Positions 6,607 through 12,989 of a stretch of DNA of 12,989 nucleotides are shown here, piece by piece. The stretch is from an uncultured Muribaculum sp. (GTDB lineage: Bacteria; Bacteroidota; Bacteroidia; Bacteroidales; Muribaculaceae). The stretch is taken from positions 1-12,989 of the forward strand of contig CANPDS010000034.1 of assembly GCA_947573015.1 (NCBI GenBank). Reading direction: 5' to 3'. The translations under genes were made by a program, and so were the position numbers. Each line of letters starts with the position of its first letter. The first letter of the stretch is position 1. The notes under the pieces were generated by a model. The model searched no databases. It was given only the letters and a program-made list of their open reading frames with translations, and was not told the DNA's origin.

Positions 6607-7968
6607 TCAGCGCAGCTCCACCGGATTTTCGGCACGCAGCTCCTCGGGGAGGTTGTTTAGCTCCTCCTTGATCTCCTGTGTGGTGCCTTTCTGCACTGCT
6701 GTTCGGCTGATACTCAGCATCATGCCGAACACTATCGAGGTGATGAGTATCGAGGTGCCACCTTTCGATATGAGCGGTAGAGGTTGGCCTGATACCGGGA
6801 ATGTGCCGGTGGTGATGGCCATATGGAACAGGGCTTGCAGCACGATCATTACCGCCAGGCCCATCAGCAGGATTACCGGAAACGCCCTGTGGCATCGCTG
6901 TGCTATCATTCCTGCCCGGGCCAGAAGAGTCAGGTAAAGGCCAAGAAGCAATGTGCCTCCGACAAAGCCTACATCCTCAAGAATGATGGCGTAGATATAG
7001 TCGGAGAAGGCGAGGGGCAGGCGTGCGGTCTCACGCGAGTTGCCGGGGAATACGCCGATCAGACCGCCGTTGGCCTGTGCCATATACGACAGCATCTCCT
7101 GACGGTTTTCGGCGGTGATGGGCATCTCATATTTTGGTACGGAGTCGCCGAGAAATCGCTCTATGCGTTTCTGCCATGTGCCCTGACGCTGGCCGGCCAC
7201 GCTTTCTGTGCCGCCGGTCTGTGCCATAGCCTCGGTAAGGGCGGCATCGCTCTCTTTCGAACTTGTAAATTTATATGCTGCGGCTCCCCCGGCAAGCACT
7301 AATACTACTCCGCCGAGTATCAACACTTTTTTCCATTCCGTGCCTCCAATTAATATCATTGCACCGGCAATGCCTGTAAGCAGTATAGTATTGGTAAGAC
7401 CCTGTGGCAACAATAGGGTACAGAATATCGCTATGACGATACCGGATGTGACTACTGCACGTGTCTCTACACCTACTTCCTTGGCTTTCTGCGATGTACT
7501 CATTATTTTGGCTATAGCCAGCACCGCAGAGAGCTTGATGAATTCGGCACCCTGAAGGGCAAGCGGCCCGATCGACACACTGCGCCGTGCGCCGTTGATG
7601 ATGTCGCCGAAAAAGGTGATATATACCATCAGAAGCACTGAGAACCCTACGAATACGTAGGCCAGCGCGAAAAACCATTTGTAGTGTACTTTCTCAAGCG
7701 TCCATACAATGCCGAAGCCGGCGAGGAGCATTGAGAGATGGCGCACGATAGGTCCGTAGACGCCTGCCGAGGCTACCTCACGCGACGAGGCGCTGTATAG
7801 CTCGATGATCGATACGAGACAGAGCGCGATGTAGACTCCCCAGATGTATTTGTCGCCATGGCGGCGGAATGTGGAGGAGTTGACCGGCATCGTCTTGGCG
7901 GCTGCAGCCGCGATATTACCGAATGGAGAGGTGGCGGCCTTGGCCGCCGTGGTGTTGTCGATAGTCAT
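6607..7968 (-). CDS. ftsW: Septal peptidoglycan glycosyltransferase FtsW (SEDS family)
   Basis: Polytopic membrane protein that polymerises lipid II into glycan strands at the septum together with FtsI. The 453-residue protein has about ten hydrophobic segments and the SEDS landmarks GARRSVSIGPLALQGAEFIKL (without its last residues; about 126-145), FSDYIYAIILEDVGFVGG (321-338) and PVSGQPLPLISKGGTS (391-406). D323 in FSDY is at the position of the catalytic Asp of FtsW/RodA proteins, by motif alignment. A loop of about 80 residues (230-310) before FSDY is the large extracytoplasmic loop. The N-terminus has some 35 Ala/Thr-rich residues before HGDKYIWGVYIAL, where family homology begins; a second Met at residue 28 (codon ending near 7885) could be the true start. 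CTCnGAG arrays flank the gene on both sides. Confidence 0.97.
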   Translation of the reverse strand: MTIDNTTAAKAATSPFGNIAAAAAKTMPVNSSTFRRHGDKYIWGVYIALCLVSIIELYSASSREVASAGVYGPIVRHLSMLLAGFGIVWTLEKVHYKWFFALAYVFVGFSVLLMVYITFFGDIINGARRSVSIGPLALQGAEFIKLSAVLAIAKIMSTSQKAKEVGVETRAVVTSGIVIAIFCTLLLPQGLTNTILLTGIAGAMILIGGTEWKKVLILGGVVLVLAGGAAAYKFTSSKESDAALTEAMAQTGGTESVAGQRQGTWQKRIERFLGDSVPKYEMPITAENRQEMLSYMAQANGGLIGVFPGNSRETARLPLAFSDYIYAIILEDVGFVGGTLLLGLYLTLLARAGMIAQRCHRAFPVILLMGLAVMIVLQALFHMAITTGTFPVSGQPLPLISKGGTSILITSIVFGMMLSISRTAVQKGTTQEIKEELNNLPEELRAENPVELR

Positions 7969-8019
7969 TGACTTATACCGATGGTGGAGTGAGGCAATTG
8001 TTATTGGAAATATGGTGTT

Positions 8020-8065
8020 CTCGGAGGGACTCGGAGTCCTATGAGAACTCCGAGTCCTCCGATTA
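8020..8065. repeat. Five-unit 9-bp repeat, CTCnGAG type, between murD and ftsW
   Basis: On the plus strand the block divides into CTCGGAGGG, one extra A, CTCGGAGTC, CTATGAGAA, CTCCGAGTC and CTCCGATTA. The period is 9 bp (10 across the extra base), with the same CTCnGAG core and the same number of units as the array at 6556-6600, but with G or C rather than A or T at the central base of most units. It begins 11 nt after the murD stop and ends 51 nt before the ftsW ATG. It also forms a long hairpin, listed separately. Confidence 0.82.
8021..8062. other. Inverted repeat / hairpin between murD and ftsW
   Basis: The arms 8021-8026 plus 8028-8037 pair with 8047-8056 plus 8057-8062, giving a 16-bp stem with one bulged G at 8027 and a 9-nt loop (8038-8046). 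In the direction of transcription the stem is not followed by a run of U, so it does not look like an intrinsic terminator for the operon. It may protect 3' ends, modulate readthrough, or simply follow from the self-complementary repeat units. Confidence 0.75.
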
Positions 8066-8076
8066 TTTATTATTTG

Positions 8077-8571
8077 TCAAAGCTTCCTGACGGCCGCCTT
8101 GAACTGCTCTCCGCGGTCCTCGTAGCTCTTGAAGAGGTCGAAACTTGCGCAGCAGGGCGACAGCAGCACTATGTCGCCCTCGGTAGCGAGTGAGGCACAT
8201 GCGCTGATGGCATCATGCAGGGTATGGGTGTCGCGGATCACTGGAACTTTACCTTCGAAAAATTCAAGTATTTTCTCGTTGTGCACTCCCATGGCCACGA
8301 TGGCTTTCACTTTATCGCGCACGAGCGGCTCGATCTCGCTGTAGTCATTACCCTTGTCTTTGCCACCGAGTATGAGCACCACCTTCTTGCCGTCGGAGGG
8401 CATGCTTTCGAGAGCATACCAGCATGAGTTGACATTAGTGGCCTTGGAGTCGTTGATATAGCGCACGCCGTTGACATCGGCCACAAATTCCAGACGGTGT
8501 TCCACGTGGCATGTCGAAAGATGTGCCCGGCGTGTTGAATGTAAGGTTGCCGCTATCGTCCACATATGCAC
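8077..8571 (-). CDS. MurD C-terminal fragment
   Basis: An open frame of 164 codons starting at an ATG at 8571. Only the part from about 8505 down (VEHRLEF onward, roughly 142 residues) is MurD; it contains the end of the central domain and the C-terminal amino-acid-binding domain. The first 22 or so residues are MurD DNA read in the wrong frame, so this ATG is an accident. It lacks the ATP-binding P-loop and cannot be a ligase on its own. An automatic gene caller may list it as a separate protein. Confidence 0.6.
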   Translation of the reverse strand: MHMWTIAATLHSTRRAHLSTCHVEHRLEFVADVNGVRYINDSKATNVNSCWYALESMPSDGKKVVLILGGKDKGNDYSEIEPLVRDKVKAIVAMGVHNEKILEFFEGKVPVIRDTHTLHDAISACASLATEGDIVLLSPCCASFDLFKSYEDRGEQFKAAVRKL

Positions 8572-8590
8572 GGCTGTCTTCCTCCATATT

Positions 8591-9328
8591 CTAGCTGAAG
8601 GGGTAGAGGGCCGATTCGATCGATATCTGACGCAGTTGTGCCTGGATCACGGGGTCGTCCTGCCAGAATATGAAGGCATCCTCCGGGGTCTGGTTGCGTA
8701 TGATGCGGAACTTGGCGTTGATATAATTCTGCATCTTGTAGTCATAGCGGTCGAGATGATCGGGAGTGATGTTGAGTATCACGGCTATGTTGGCCTTGAA
8801 GTCATACATATTCTCAAGCTGGAACGAACTTAACTCGATCACATATACGTCATGATGCTCGCGTGCCACCTGAAGGGCCAGACTCTTGCCCACATTTCCG
8901 GCGAGACCCACGTTGATACCCGCCTCGCGGAGTATGTGGTAGGTGAGTAGGGTGGTAGTGGTCTTCCCGTTTGAGCCGGTGATGCATACCATCTTGGCGT
9001 CGGTATATCGTCCGGCAAATTCTATTTCAGAGATTATCGGTATCTGCTTCTCCGCGATCTTTACCATGATAGGAGCTGTAGGTGGAATGCCGGGGCTTTT
9101 CACCACTTCATCTGCCGTGAGGATGAGGCTTTCTGTATGGCCTCCATGCTCGTAGGGGATCTTTTCCTCCTCGAGCTGTGCCACATATTTCGGGGGGATG
9201 GTGCCGAAGTCCGACAGAAAGACGTCCATGCCTTTTTCCTTTGCGAGAATGGCCGCTCCGACGCCGCTTTCACCACCGCCGAGCACCACTAGGCGCTTCC
9301 GTGGAGTATCTTGGTTTTGTGTTGACAT
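8591..9328 (-). CDS. MurD N-terminal fragment (ends at in-frame TAG)
   Basis: An intact frame of 245 codons from the normal murD ATG, 54 nt after the mraY stop. It covers the UDP-binding N-terminal domain and most of the central ATPase domain, and stops after ALYPFS. Without the C-terminal domain, which binds D-Glu and closes over ATP, no ligase activity is expected. If the stop is real, this is the product that would be made. Confidence 0.75.
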   Translation of the reverse strand: MSTQNQDTPRKRLVVLGGGESGVGAAILAKEKGMDVFLSDFGTIPPKYVAQLEEEKIPYEHGGHTESLILTADEVVKSPGIPPTAPIMVKIAEKQIPIISEIEFAGRYTDAKMVCITGSNGKTTTTLLTYHILREAGINVGLAGNVGKSLALQVAREHHDVYVIELSSFQLENMYDFKANIAVILNITPDHLDRYDYKMQNYINAKFRIIRNQTPEDAFIFWQDDPVIQAQLRQISIESALYPFS

Positions 9329-9382
9329 TATTATAGTATGTAGTTGCTTGATTAATAGTGTGTTAGGTTGCTTTCGTGGAGA

Positions 9383-10642
9383 TTAGCGTATCTTGAGGGT
9401 GACGAAGGTGATCACAGCCAGTATGATCCCCACTATCCAGAACCTCGTCACTATCTTCGACTCAGGTATAGCCTGCATAGGTTTCTGGATGAGAGCCTGC
9501 ACTGTGCCTCCGGGCTTCTGATAGTGGTGGTGGAGGGGTGTCATCTTGAATATGCGTTTCCCTTCGCCGTAGCGTTTCTTGGTCATCTTGAAGTAGGCTA
9601 CCTGAAGTATCACCGAGAGGTCCTCGATGAAGAAGATGGCGCAGAGTATCGGGAGCAGCAGCTCCTTGCGGATGAGGATGGCGAAGACGGCGATGATGCC
9701 TCCTATGGTCAGACTGCCGGTGTCGCCCATGAATACCTGGGCCGGATAGGCGTTGTACCATAGGAACCCGACCAGCGCCCCGATGAATGCAGCCATGTAT
9801 ACCACCAGCTCTTCCGATCCCGGGATATACATTATGTTGAGGTAGGAGGAGTAGATGATATTACCTCCGAGGTAGGCCATGATGGCAAGGGCGGTGCCTA
9901 TGATGGCCGAGGTGCCGGTGGCGAGGCCGTCGAGGCCGTCGGTGAGGTTGGCGCCGTTGGAGGTGGCTGTCACTACGAAGATCACTACAAGCACGAAGAG
10001 CACCCATCCTCCGGCCACGGCTCCACGGCCCATCCATTGTGTCAGCCAGGAGTAGTCGAAGTTGTTGTTCTTCACAAAGGGAATGGTGGTCTGCGGGGTT
10101 TTGACATCCTCTTTTACGTACTCTATGATGGTTTCGTCGTTTTCCACGCTGGGCACTTCTATGTTCTCGCGCATCACCACGGAGGGGCTGAACACCATAG
10201 TCAGGCCTACCATCAGGCCCAGACCGATTTGTCCCACTATTTTGAATTTGCCTTTGAGGCCATCCTTGTCGTGACGGTGCACCTTTATGTAGTCGTCCAG
10301 ACCACCGAGAACGCCAAGCCATAGAGTGGCTATCAGCATGAGAGCCATGTAGACATTGCCGAGCTTACCCAAAAGCAGGCAGGGGATGAGGATGGAGAGT
10401 ATGATGATCACACCGCCCATGGTGGGGGTACCGGTCTTTTTCATCTGTCCCTCCAGACCGAGGTCGCGGATGATTTCACCCACCTGCATCATCTGCAGGC
10501 GGTCGATGATGCGGCGCCCGAACACTACGGCGATGAAGAGCGATAGCACAAGGGCCGCGCCGCTGCGGAATGTGATGTAATCCATAAGGCGTGCGCCGGG
10601 CACGCCGAAATCGTCAAGCCATTGAAAGAGATAGTAGATCAC
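9383..10642 (-). CDS. mraY: Phospho-MurNAc-pentapeptide transferase MraY
   Basis: Polytopic inner-membrane enzyme that transfers phospho-MurNAc-pentapeptide from UDP to undecaprenyl phosphate, forming lipid I. The 419-residue protein has TPTMGG (72-77), the Asp pair in GGLDDYIKV (113-121), NLTDGLDGLATG (232-243), FMGDTGSLTIGG (304-315) and the His cluster in TPLHHHYQKPGG (368-379). It is longer than the roughly 360-residue E. coli enzyme, mainly because of an acidic, probably extracytoplasmic insertion at about 157-200 (starting REN-IEVPS), which I associate with Bacteroidota MraY. The start is GTG at 10642-10640: the first residues, fMet-IYYLFQWLDDFG, match the family N-terminus, and no ATG lies nearby upstream. 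The gap to murE is 76 nt. Confidence 0.98.
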   Translation of the reverse strand: MIYYLFQWLDDFGVPGARLMDYITFRSGAALVLSLFIAVVFGRRIIDRLQMMQVGEIIRDLGLEGQMKKTGTPTMGGVIIILSILIPCLLLGKLGNVYMALMLIATLWLGVLGGLDDYIKVHRHDKDGLKGKFKIVGQIGLGLMVGLTMVFSPSVVMRENIEVPSVENDETIIEYVKEDVKTPQTTIPFVKNNNFDYSWLTQWMGRGAVAGGWVLFVLVVIFVVTATSNGANLTDGLDGLATGTSAIIGTALAIMAYLGGNIIYSSYLNIMYIPGSEELVVYMAAFIGALVGFLWYNAYPAQVFMGDTGSLTIGGIIAVFAILIRKELLLPILCAIFFIEDLSVILQVAYFKMTKKRYGEGKRIFKMTPLHHHYQKPGGTVQALIQKPMQAIPESKIVTRFWIVGIILAVITFVTLKIR

Positions 10643-10718
10643 TGTGGATTGAGAGGGGAGGTGCTTAAATGTGGAGTGTCAGTTGTTTAATCAGTGTGCT
10701 GTGCCGCATGGGGCGGTA

Positions 10719-12170
10719 TTACTGTAGGAATTCCTTTACAACCTCGCGGTCGTCGAAGTGGTGTTTCACGCCCTTTATTTCCTGATAGTCTTCGTGCCCC
10801 TTGCCGGCAATGAGTATCACGTCGCCTGGCTGTGCCAGCGCGGCGGCTGTGCGTATGGCCTCGCGGCGGTCGGCGATACTGAGGGTCTTCTTGCGGCCTT
10901 CGATATCGAGACCCTCCTCCATGTCGTGGATAATGTCGGATGGTTCCTCGTCGCGTGGATTGTCAGAGGTAAGTATGAGGCGGTCGCTGCGCAGTGAGGC
11001 CTCACGGGCCATGATGGGGCGCTTGCCCTTGTCACGGTTGCCACCGGCTCCTACTACGGTGATGATGGAACCACGGTTGCCTACCACCTCGCGTATTGCC
11101 TGAAGCACATTGACCACAGCATCGGGGGTGTGGGCATAGTCGACGATGGCGGTGAAGCCCTTGGGGGAGTGGAAGGCCTGGAAACGTCCGGCTACCGGCA
11201 CGAGACGGCTCATGCCAACAAGCACTTGCTCTACAGGCCAGCCGATAAGTACCGATGCGGCGTAGACAGCGGTGAGGTTGTAGGCGTTGAAACGACCGGT
11301 GAACAGCACTTCTACTTCACGGCCGTTGAACGACATGGTGGTGCCGTCGAGGCGGCTCTCGATCACACGTCCTACGAAGTCGGCCTGTGTGCGCAGGGAG
11401 TAGGTGTATTTCTTTGCCAGAGTGTTCTGGAGCATGACGGTGCCGACCTTGTCGTCGGCGTTGGTCAGGGCGAACGCCGTGGCGGGAAGATCATCGAAGA
11501 ATGATTTCTTGGCGGCCAGATAGGCTTCGACGGTCTTGTGGTAGTCGAGGTGGTCGCGCGTGAGGTTGGAGAATATGCCTCCGGCGAAATGGAGGCCGGA
11601 GATGCGGTGCTGATGGGCGGCGTGTGAACTTACCTCCATCGATGCATATTGGCATCCGGCATCGACCATGCGGCGCAGCAGGGCGTTGATGGTGAGCGGG
11701 TCGGGTGTGGTCTGGTTGGTGGGCACTGCCTCGGTGTCGATGTAGTTGCACACGGTTGAGAGCAATCCGGCCTTGTAGCCCATAAGGCGTGCCATCTCGT
11801 AGATGAGGGTGGCGGTGGTGGTTTTGCCGTTGGTGCCGGTCACTCCCACGAGTTTGAGCTGGCGCGAGGGGTTGTCGTACCATTCCGATGCGAGGCACCC
11901 GAGTGCCACCGCTGAGTTGGCAACGCGGATATATGTGATCGAAGTCTCAAGAAACTCCGGTAGTTCTTCGCAGACTATGGCTGCCACGCCGCTGTATTGC
12001 AGCAGTGGTATGAACGTATGTCCGTCGACCTGGGTGCCGCGCACGGCTACGAACAGCGAGCCGGTGCTGACACGGCGTGAGTCGCTTACCACGTCGGTGA
12101 TCTGTTTGTCGTCTGACCCTATGATTTCTATCACGGGTATGGAGGAAAGTAGTTTGGTAAGAGCTTTCAT
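10719..12170 (-). CDS. murE: UDP-MurNAc-L-Ala-D-Glu--meso-diaminopimelate ligase MurE
   Basis: Cytoplasmic Mur ligase that adds the third amino acid of the stem peptide. The 483-residue protein has the UDP-binding motif DSRRVSTGSLFVAVRG (30-45), the P-loop VTGTNGKTTT (110-119), SMEVSSHA (177-184), LTRDHLDYH (203-211) and YLAAKKSFF (217-225), in which K221 is the probable carbamylated Lys. The motif DNPR (403-406) is the signature of meso-DAP enzymes; L-Lys enzymes have a different tetrapeptide here. This predicts a meso-DAP (A1gamma-type) peptidoglycan, as expected for a Gram-negative member of the Bacteroidota. The ATG lies 56 nt after the ftsI stop; the leader is A/C-rich without a Shine-Dalgarno sequence. 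Length and domain order are normal. Confidence 0.98.
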   Translation of the reverse strand: MKALTKLLSSIPVIEIIGSDDKQITDVVSDSRRVSTGSLFVAVRGTQVDGHTFIPLLQYSGVAAIVCEELPEFLETSITYIRVANSAVALGCLASEWYDNPSRQLKLVGVTGTNGKTTTATLIYEMARLMGYKAGLLSTVCNYIDTEAVPTNQTTPDPLTINALLRRMVDAGCQYASMEVSSHAAHQHRISGLHFAGGIFSNLTRDHLDYHKTVEAYLAAKKSFFDDLPATAFALTNADDKVGTVMLQNTLAKKYTYSLRTQADFVGRVIESRLDGTTMSFNGREVEVLFTGRFNAYNLTAVYAASVLIGWPVEQVLVGMSRLVPVAGRFQAFHSPKGFTAIVDYAHTPDAVVNVLQAIREVVGNRGSIITVVGAGGNRDKGKRPIMAREASLRSDRLILTSDNPRDEEPSDIIHDMEEGLDIEGRKKTLSIADRREAIRTAAALAQPGDVILIAGKGHEDYQEIKGVKHHFDDREVVKEFLQ

Positions 12171-12226
12171 ATCTGAAAGTTTAGATGGTGAAATGGTCGT
12201 TTGGGTTTCTGTGCGTCAGGTCGCTA

Positions 12227-12989
12227 TCATTGGGCGAGTGTCAGATGCACCTTGGTGCCGGAGACCGGCGAATGTCCGGCAGGCGGCGATTGTGCGGTGA
12301 CATATCCTGTGCCGGAGAATGTCACCTCGGCTCCAGCCTTTTCCAGAAGGTTGAGGGCATCGCGGAGGGAGCATCCTACTACCGAGGGTAGGCCGTCGCC
12401 ATTGCGTGAGGATGAGGTGTAATGCTTTACCTTCGGTATGGAGAACGCGTTGCGTATATTTTCAATATGGCGGGGAGTGGTAGCATAGATGGTCGGCACT
12501 CCTGGATCGGCCGGGGCATCGCTGTGATAGTCGGAACTGTTGTCGAGCATGCCACGGGAGTACATCTTCAAGGCGATGTTTTTGAGCACGGTGCCGGAGG
12601 TCGATGCTGCGCCAAACATGTTTTGTCTCGGATGGCAGGTGAGCACGATGCAGGAATATTGCGGCTTTTCGGCAGGGAAGAATCCACAGAATGCGAGTCG
12701 CTTCTTTGAGGTGTTGTAGCCGCCACCCTCTATCATGTAGCATGTACCGGTCTTGCCGGCGATGCGCACTTTGTCGTTGCGGAGCATCTTGCCGGTGCCA
12801 TGATCGCCCCACACCACTTGGGTGAGCATCATGCGCATCTTCTCGGCTGTGGTGGGTGAGCATGCGCGGCCATTGCCCATATAGGCTATCGGGAGCACGG
12901 AGTCGACACCTTCCGTGCCGATAAGCTCCTGCACCAGACGCGGACGCACGTAGACTCCGTCGTTGGCAATGGCGTTGTAGATCGATAGT
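12227..12989 (-). CDS. ftsI: Penicillin-binding protein FtsI (PBP3), C-terminal part (5' end outside window)
   Basis: Class B penicillin-binding protein, the septal DD-transpeptidase that works with FtsW. The frame is open to the window edge; the first visible residues are LSIYNAIANDGVYVRPRLV, a usual segment of the transpeptidase domain, so the apparent GTG start at 12949 is internal. The third active-site motif KTGT is at 12754-12743, in AGKTGTCYMIEGGGY. The catalytic SxxK and SxN motifs lie upstream, outside the window. The last 60 or so residues, starting LPSVVGCSLRDALNLLEKAG and closing with GTKVHLTLAQ, form a PASTA domain, common at the C-terminus of Bacteroidota FtsI. Its position before murE supports ftsI rather than an elongation PBP2. 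Confidence 0.95.
   Translation of the reverse strand, partial: LSIYNAIANDGVYVRPRLVQELIGTEGVDSVLPIAYMGNGRACSPTTAEKMRMMLTQVVWGDHGTGKMLRNDKVRIAGKTGTCYMIEGGGYNTSKKRLAFCGFFPAEKPQYSCIVLTCHPRQNMFGAASTSGTVLKNIALKMYSRGMLDNSSDYHSDAPADPGVPTIYATTPRHIENIRNAFSIPKVKHYTSSSRNGDGLPSVVGCSLRDALNLLEKAGAEVTFSGTGYVTAQSPPAGHSPVSGTKVHLTLAQ

Larger units (their letters stand above)
8077..9328 (-). pseudogene. murD: UDP-N-acetylmuramoyl-L-alanine--D-glutamate ligase MurD, disrupted
   Basis: MurD adds D-glutamate to UDP-MurNAc-L-Ala in the cytoplasm. Residues 1-245 look normal: nucleotide-binding loop LGGGESGVGAA (16-26), P-loop GSNGKTT (118-124), ELSSFQLE (165-172), TPDHLDRYD (188-196) and NAKFRI (204-209), with the Lys that is carbamylated in the family. 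The frame then meets TAG (8593-8591). The same frame continues for about 28 codons of MurD-like sequence (NMEEDSRAYVDDSGNL, then FNTPGTSFDMP). Near 8505-8510 homology jumps to another frame at VEHRLEFVADVNG and goes on through NDSKATNVNS, LILGGKDKGND and SPCCASFDLFKSYEDRG to a TGA at 8077. Compared with Bacteroides MurD as I remember it, about 40 residues including the conserved GxHNxxN segment are missing at the junction. Both lesions would abolish activity. Real mutation and assembly error cannot be told apart from sequence alone. Confidence 0.88.

Noticed and set aside
8021..8080. The hairpin followed by TTATTTATTATTT on the plus strand as an intrinsic terminator
   Set aside because: The T-rich side follows the stem only on the plus strand, where no gene is transcribed. 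In the direction of the operon no U-run follows the stem.
12227..12949. FtsI starting at the GTG at 12949
   Set aside because: The same frame is open upstream to the window edge and encodes conserved transpeptidase sequence (YNAIANDG), so the gene is cut by the window and does not start here.

Overview
The window is most of a division and cell wall (dcw) gene cluster, with every gene on the minus strand, so transcription runs from high to low coordinates. The gene order is ftsI-murE-mraY-murD-ftsW-murG-murC-ftsQ-ftsA-ftsZ, followed by the start of an RsmI-type methyltransferase gene. This order, the absence of murF and ddl, the long MraY with an extra periplasmic segment, the PASTA-tailed FtsI, the meso-DAP-type MurE and the lack of Shine-Dalgarno sequences all fit the phylum Bacteroidota, order Bacteroidales. 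The fairly high GC content and the protein sequences suggest a gut Muribaculaceae-like species; that family-level placement is inference.

Layout in transcription order: the 3' part of ftsI (12989-12227; transpeptidase KTGT motif and PASTA tail), murE (12170-10719), mraY (10642-9383, GTG start), a disrupted murD (9328-8077), ftsW (7968-6607), murG (6544-5441), murC (5444-4068, start overlapping the murG stop by 4 nt), ftsQ (3983-2967), ftsA (2926-1613), ftsZ (1582-176) and the first 48 codons of an RsmI-family gene (144-1). Gaps between genes are 30 to 108 nt. No convincing promoter or intrinsic terminator is visible, so this looks like one long operon.

How the genes work together: MurC, MurD and MurE add L-Ala, D-Glu and meso-DAP in turn to UDP-MurNAc. 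MraY moves the precursor onto undecaprenyl phosphate to make lipid I, and MurG adds GlcNAc to make lipid II. FtsW polymerises the glycan and FtsI crosslinks it at the septum. FtsQ is a membrane scaffold, and FtsA anchors the FtsZ ring to the membrane.

Two things depart from a routine dcw cluster. First, murD carries two lesions: an in-frame TAG after codon 245, and shortly after it a frame change with apparent loss of roughly 40 codons of the ATP-binding domain. For an essential, normally single-copy gene this means a recent inactivation with rescue elsewhere, a mixed population, or an assembly error. Second, the two gaps flanking ftsW each hold five units of a 9-bp repeat built on the self-complementary core CTCnGAG. 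The two arrays have diverged in sequence but share period, copy number and position just after the upstream gene's stop codon. I found no new multi-gene system; these repeats and the murD lesions are the parts worth following up.
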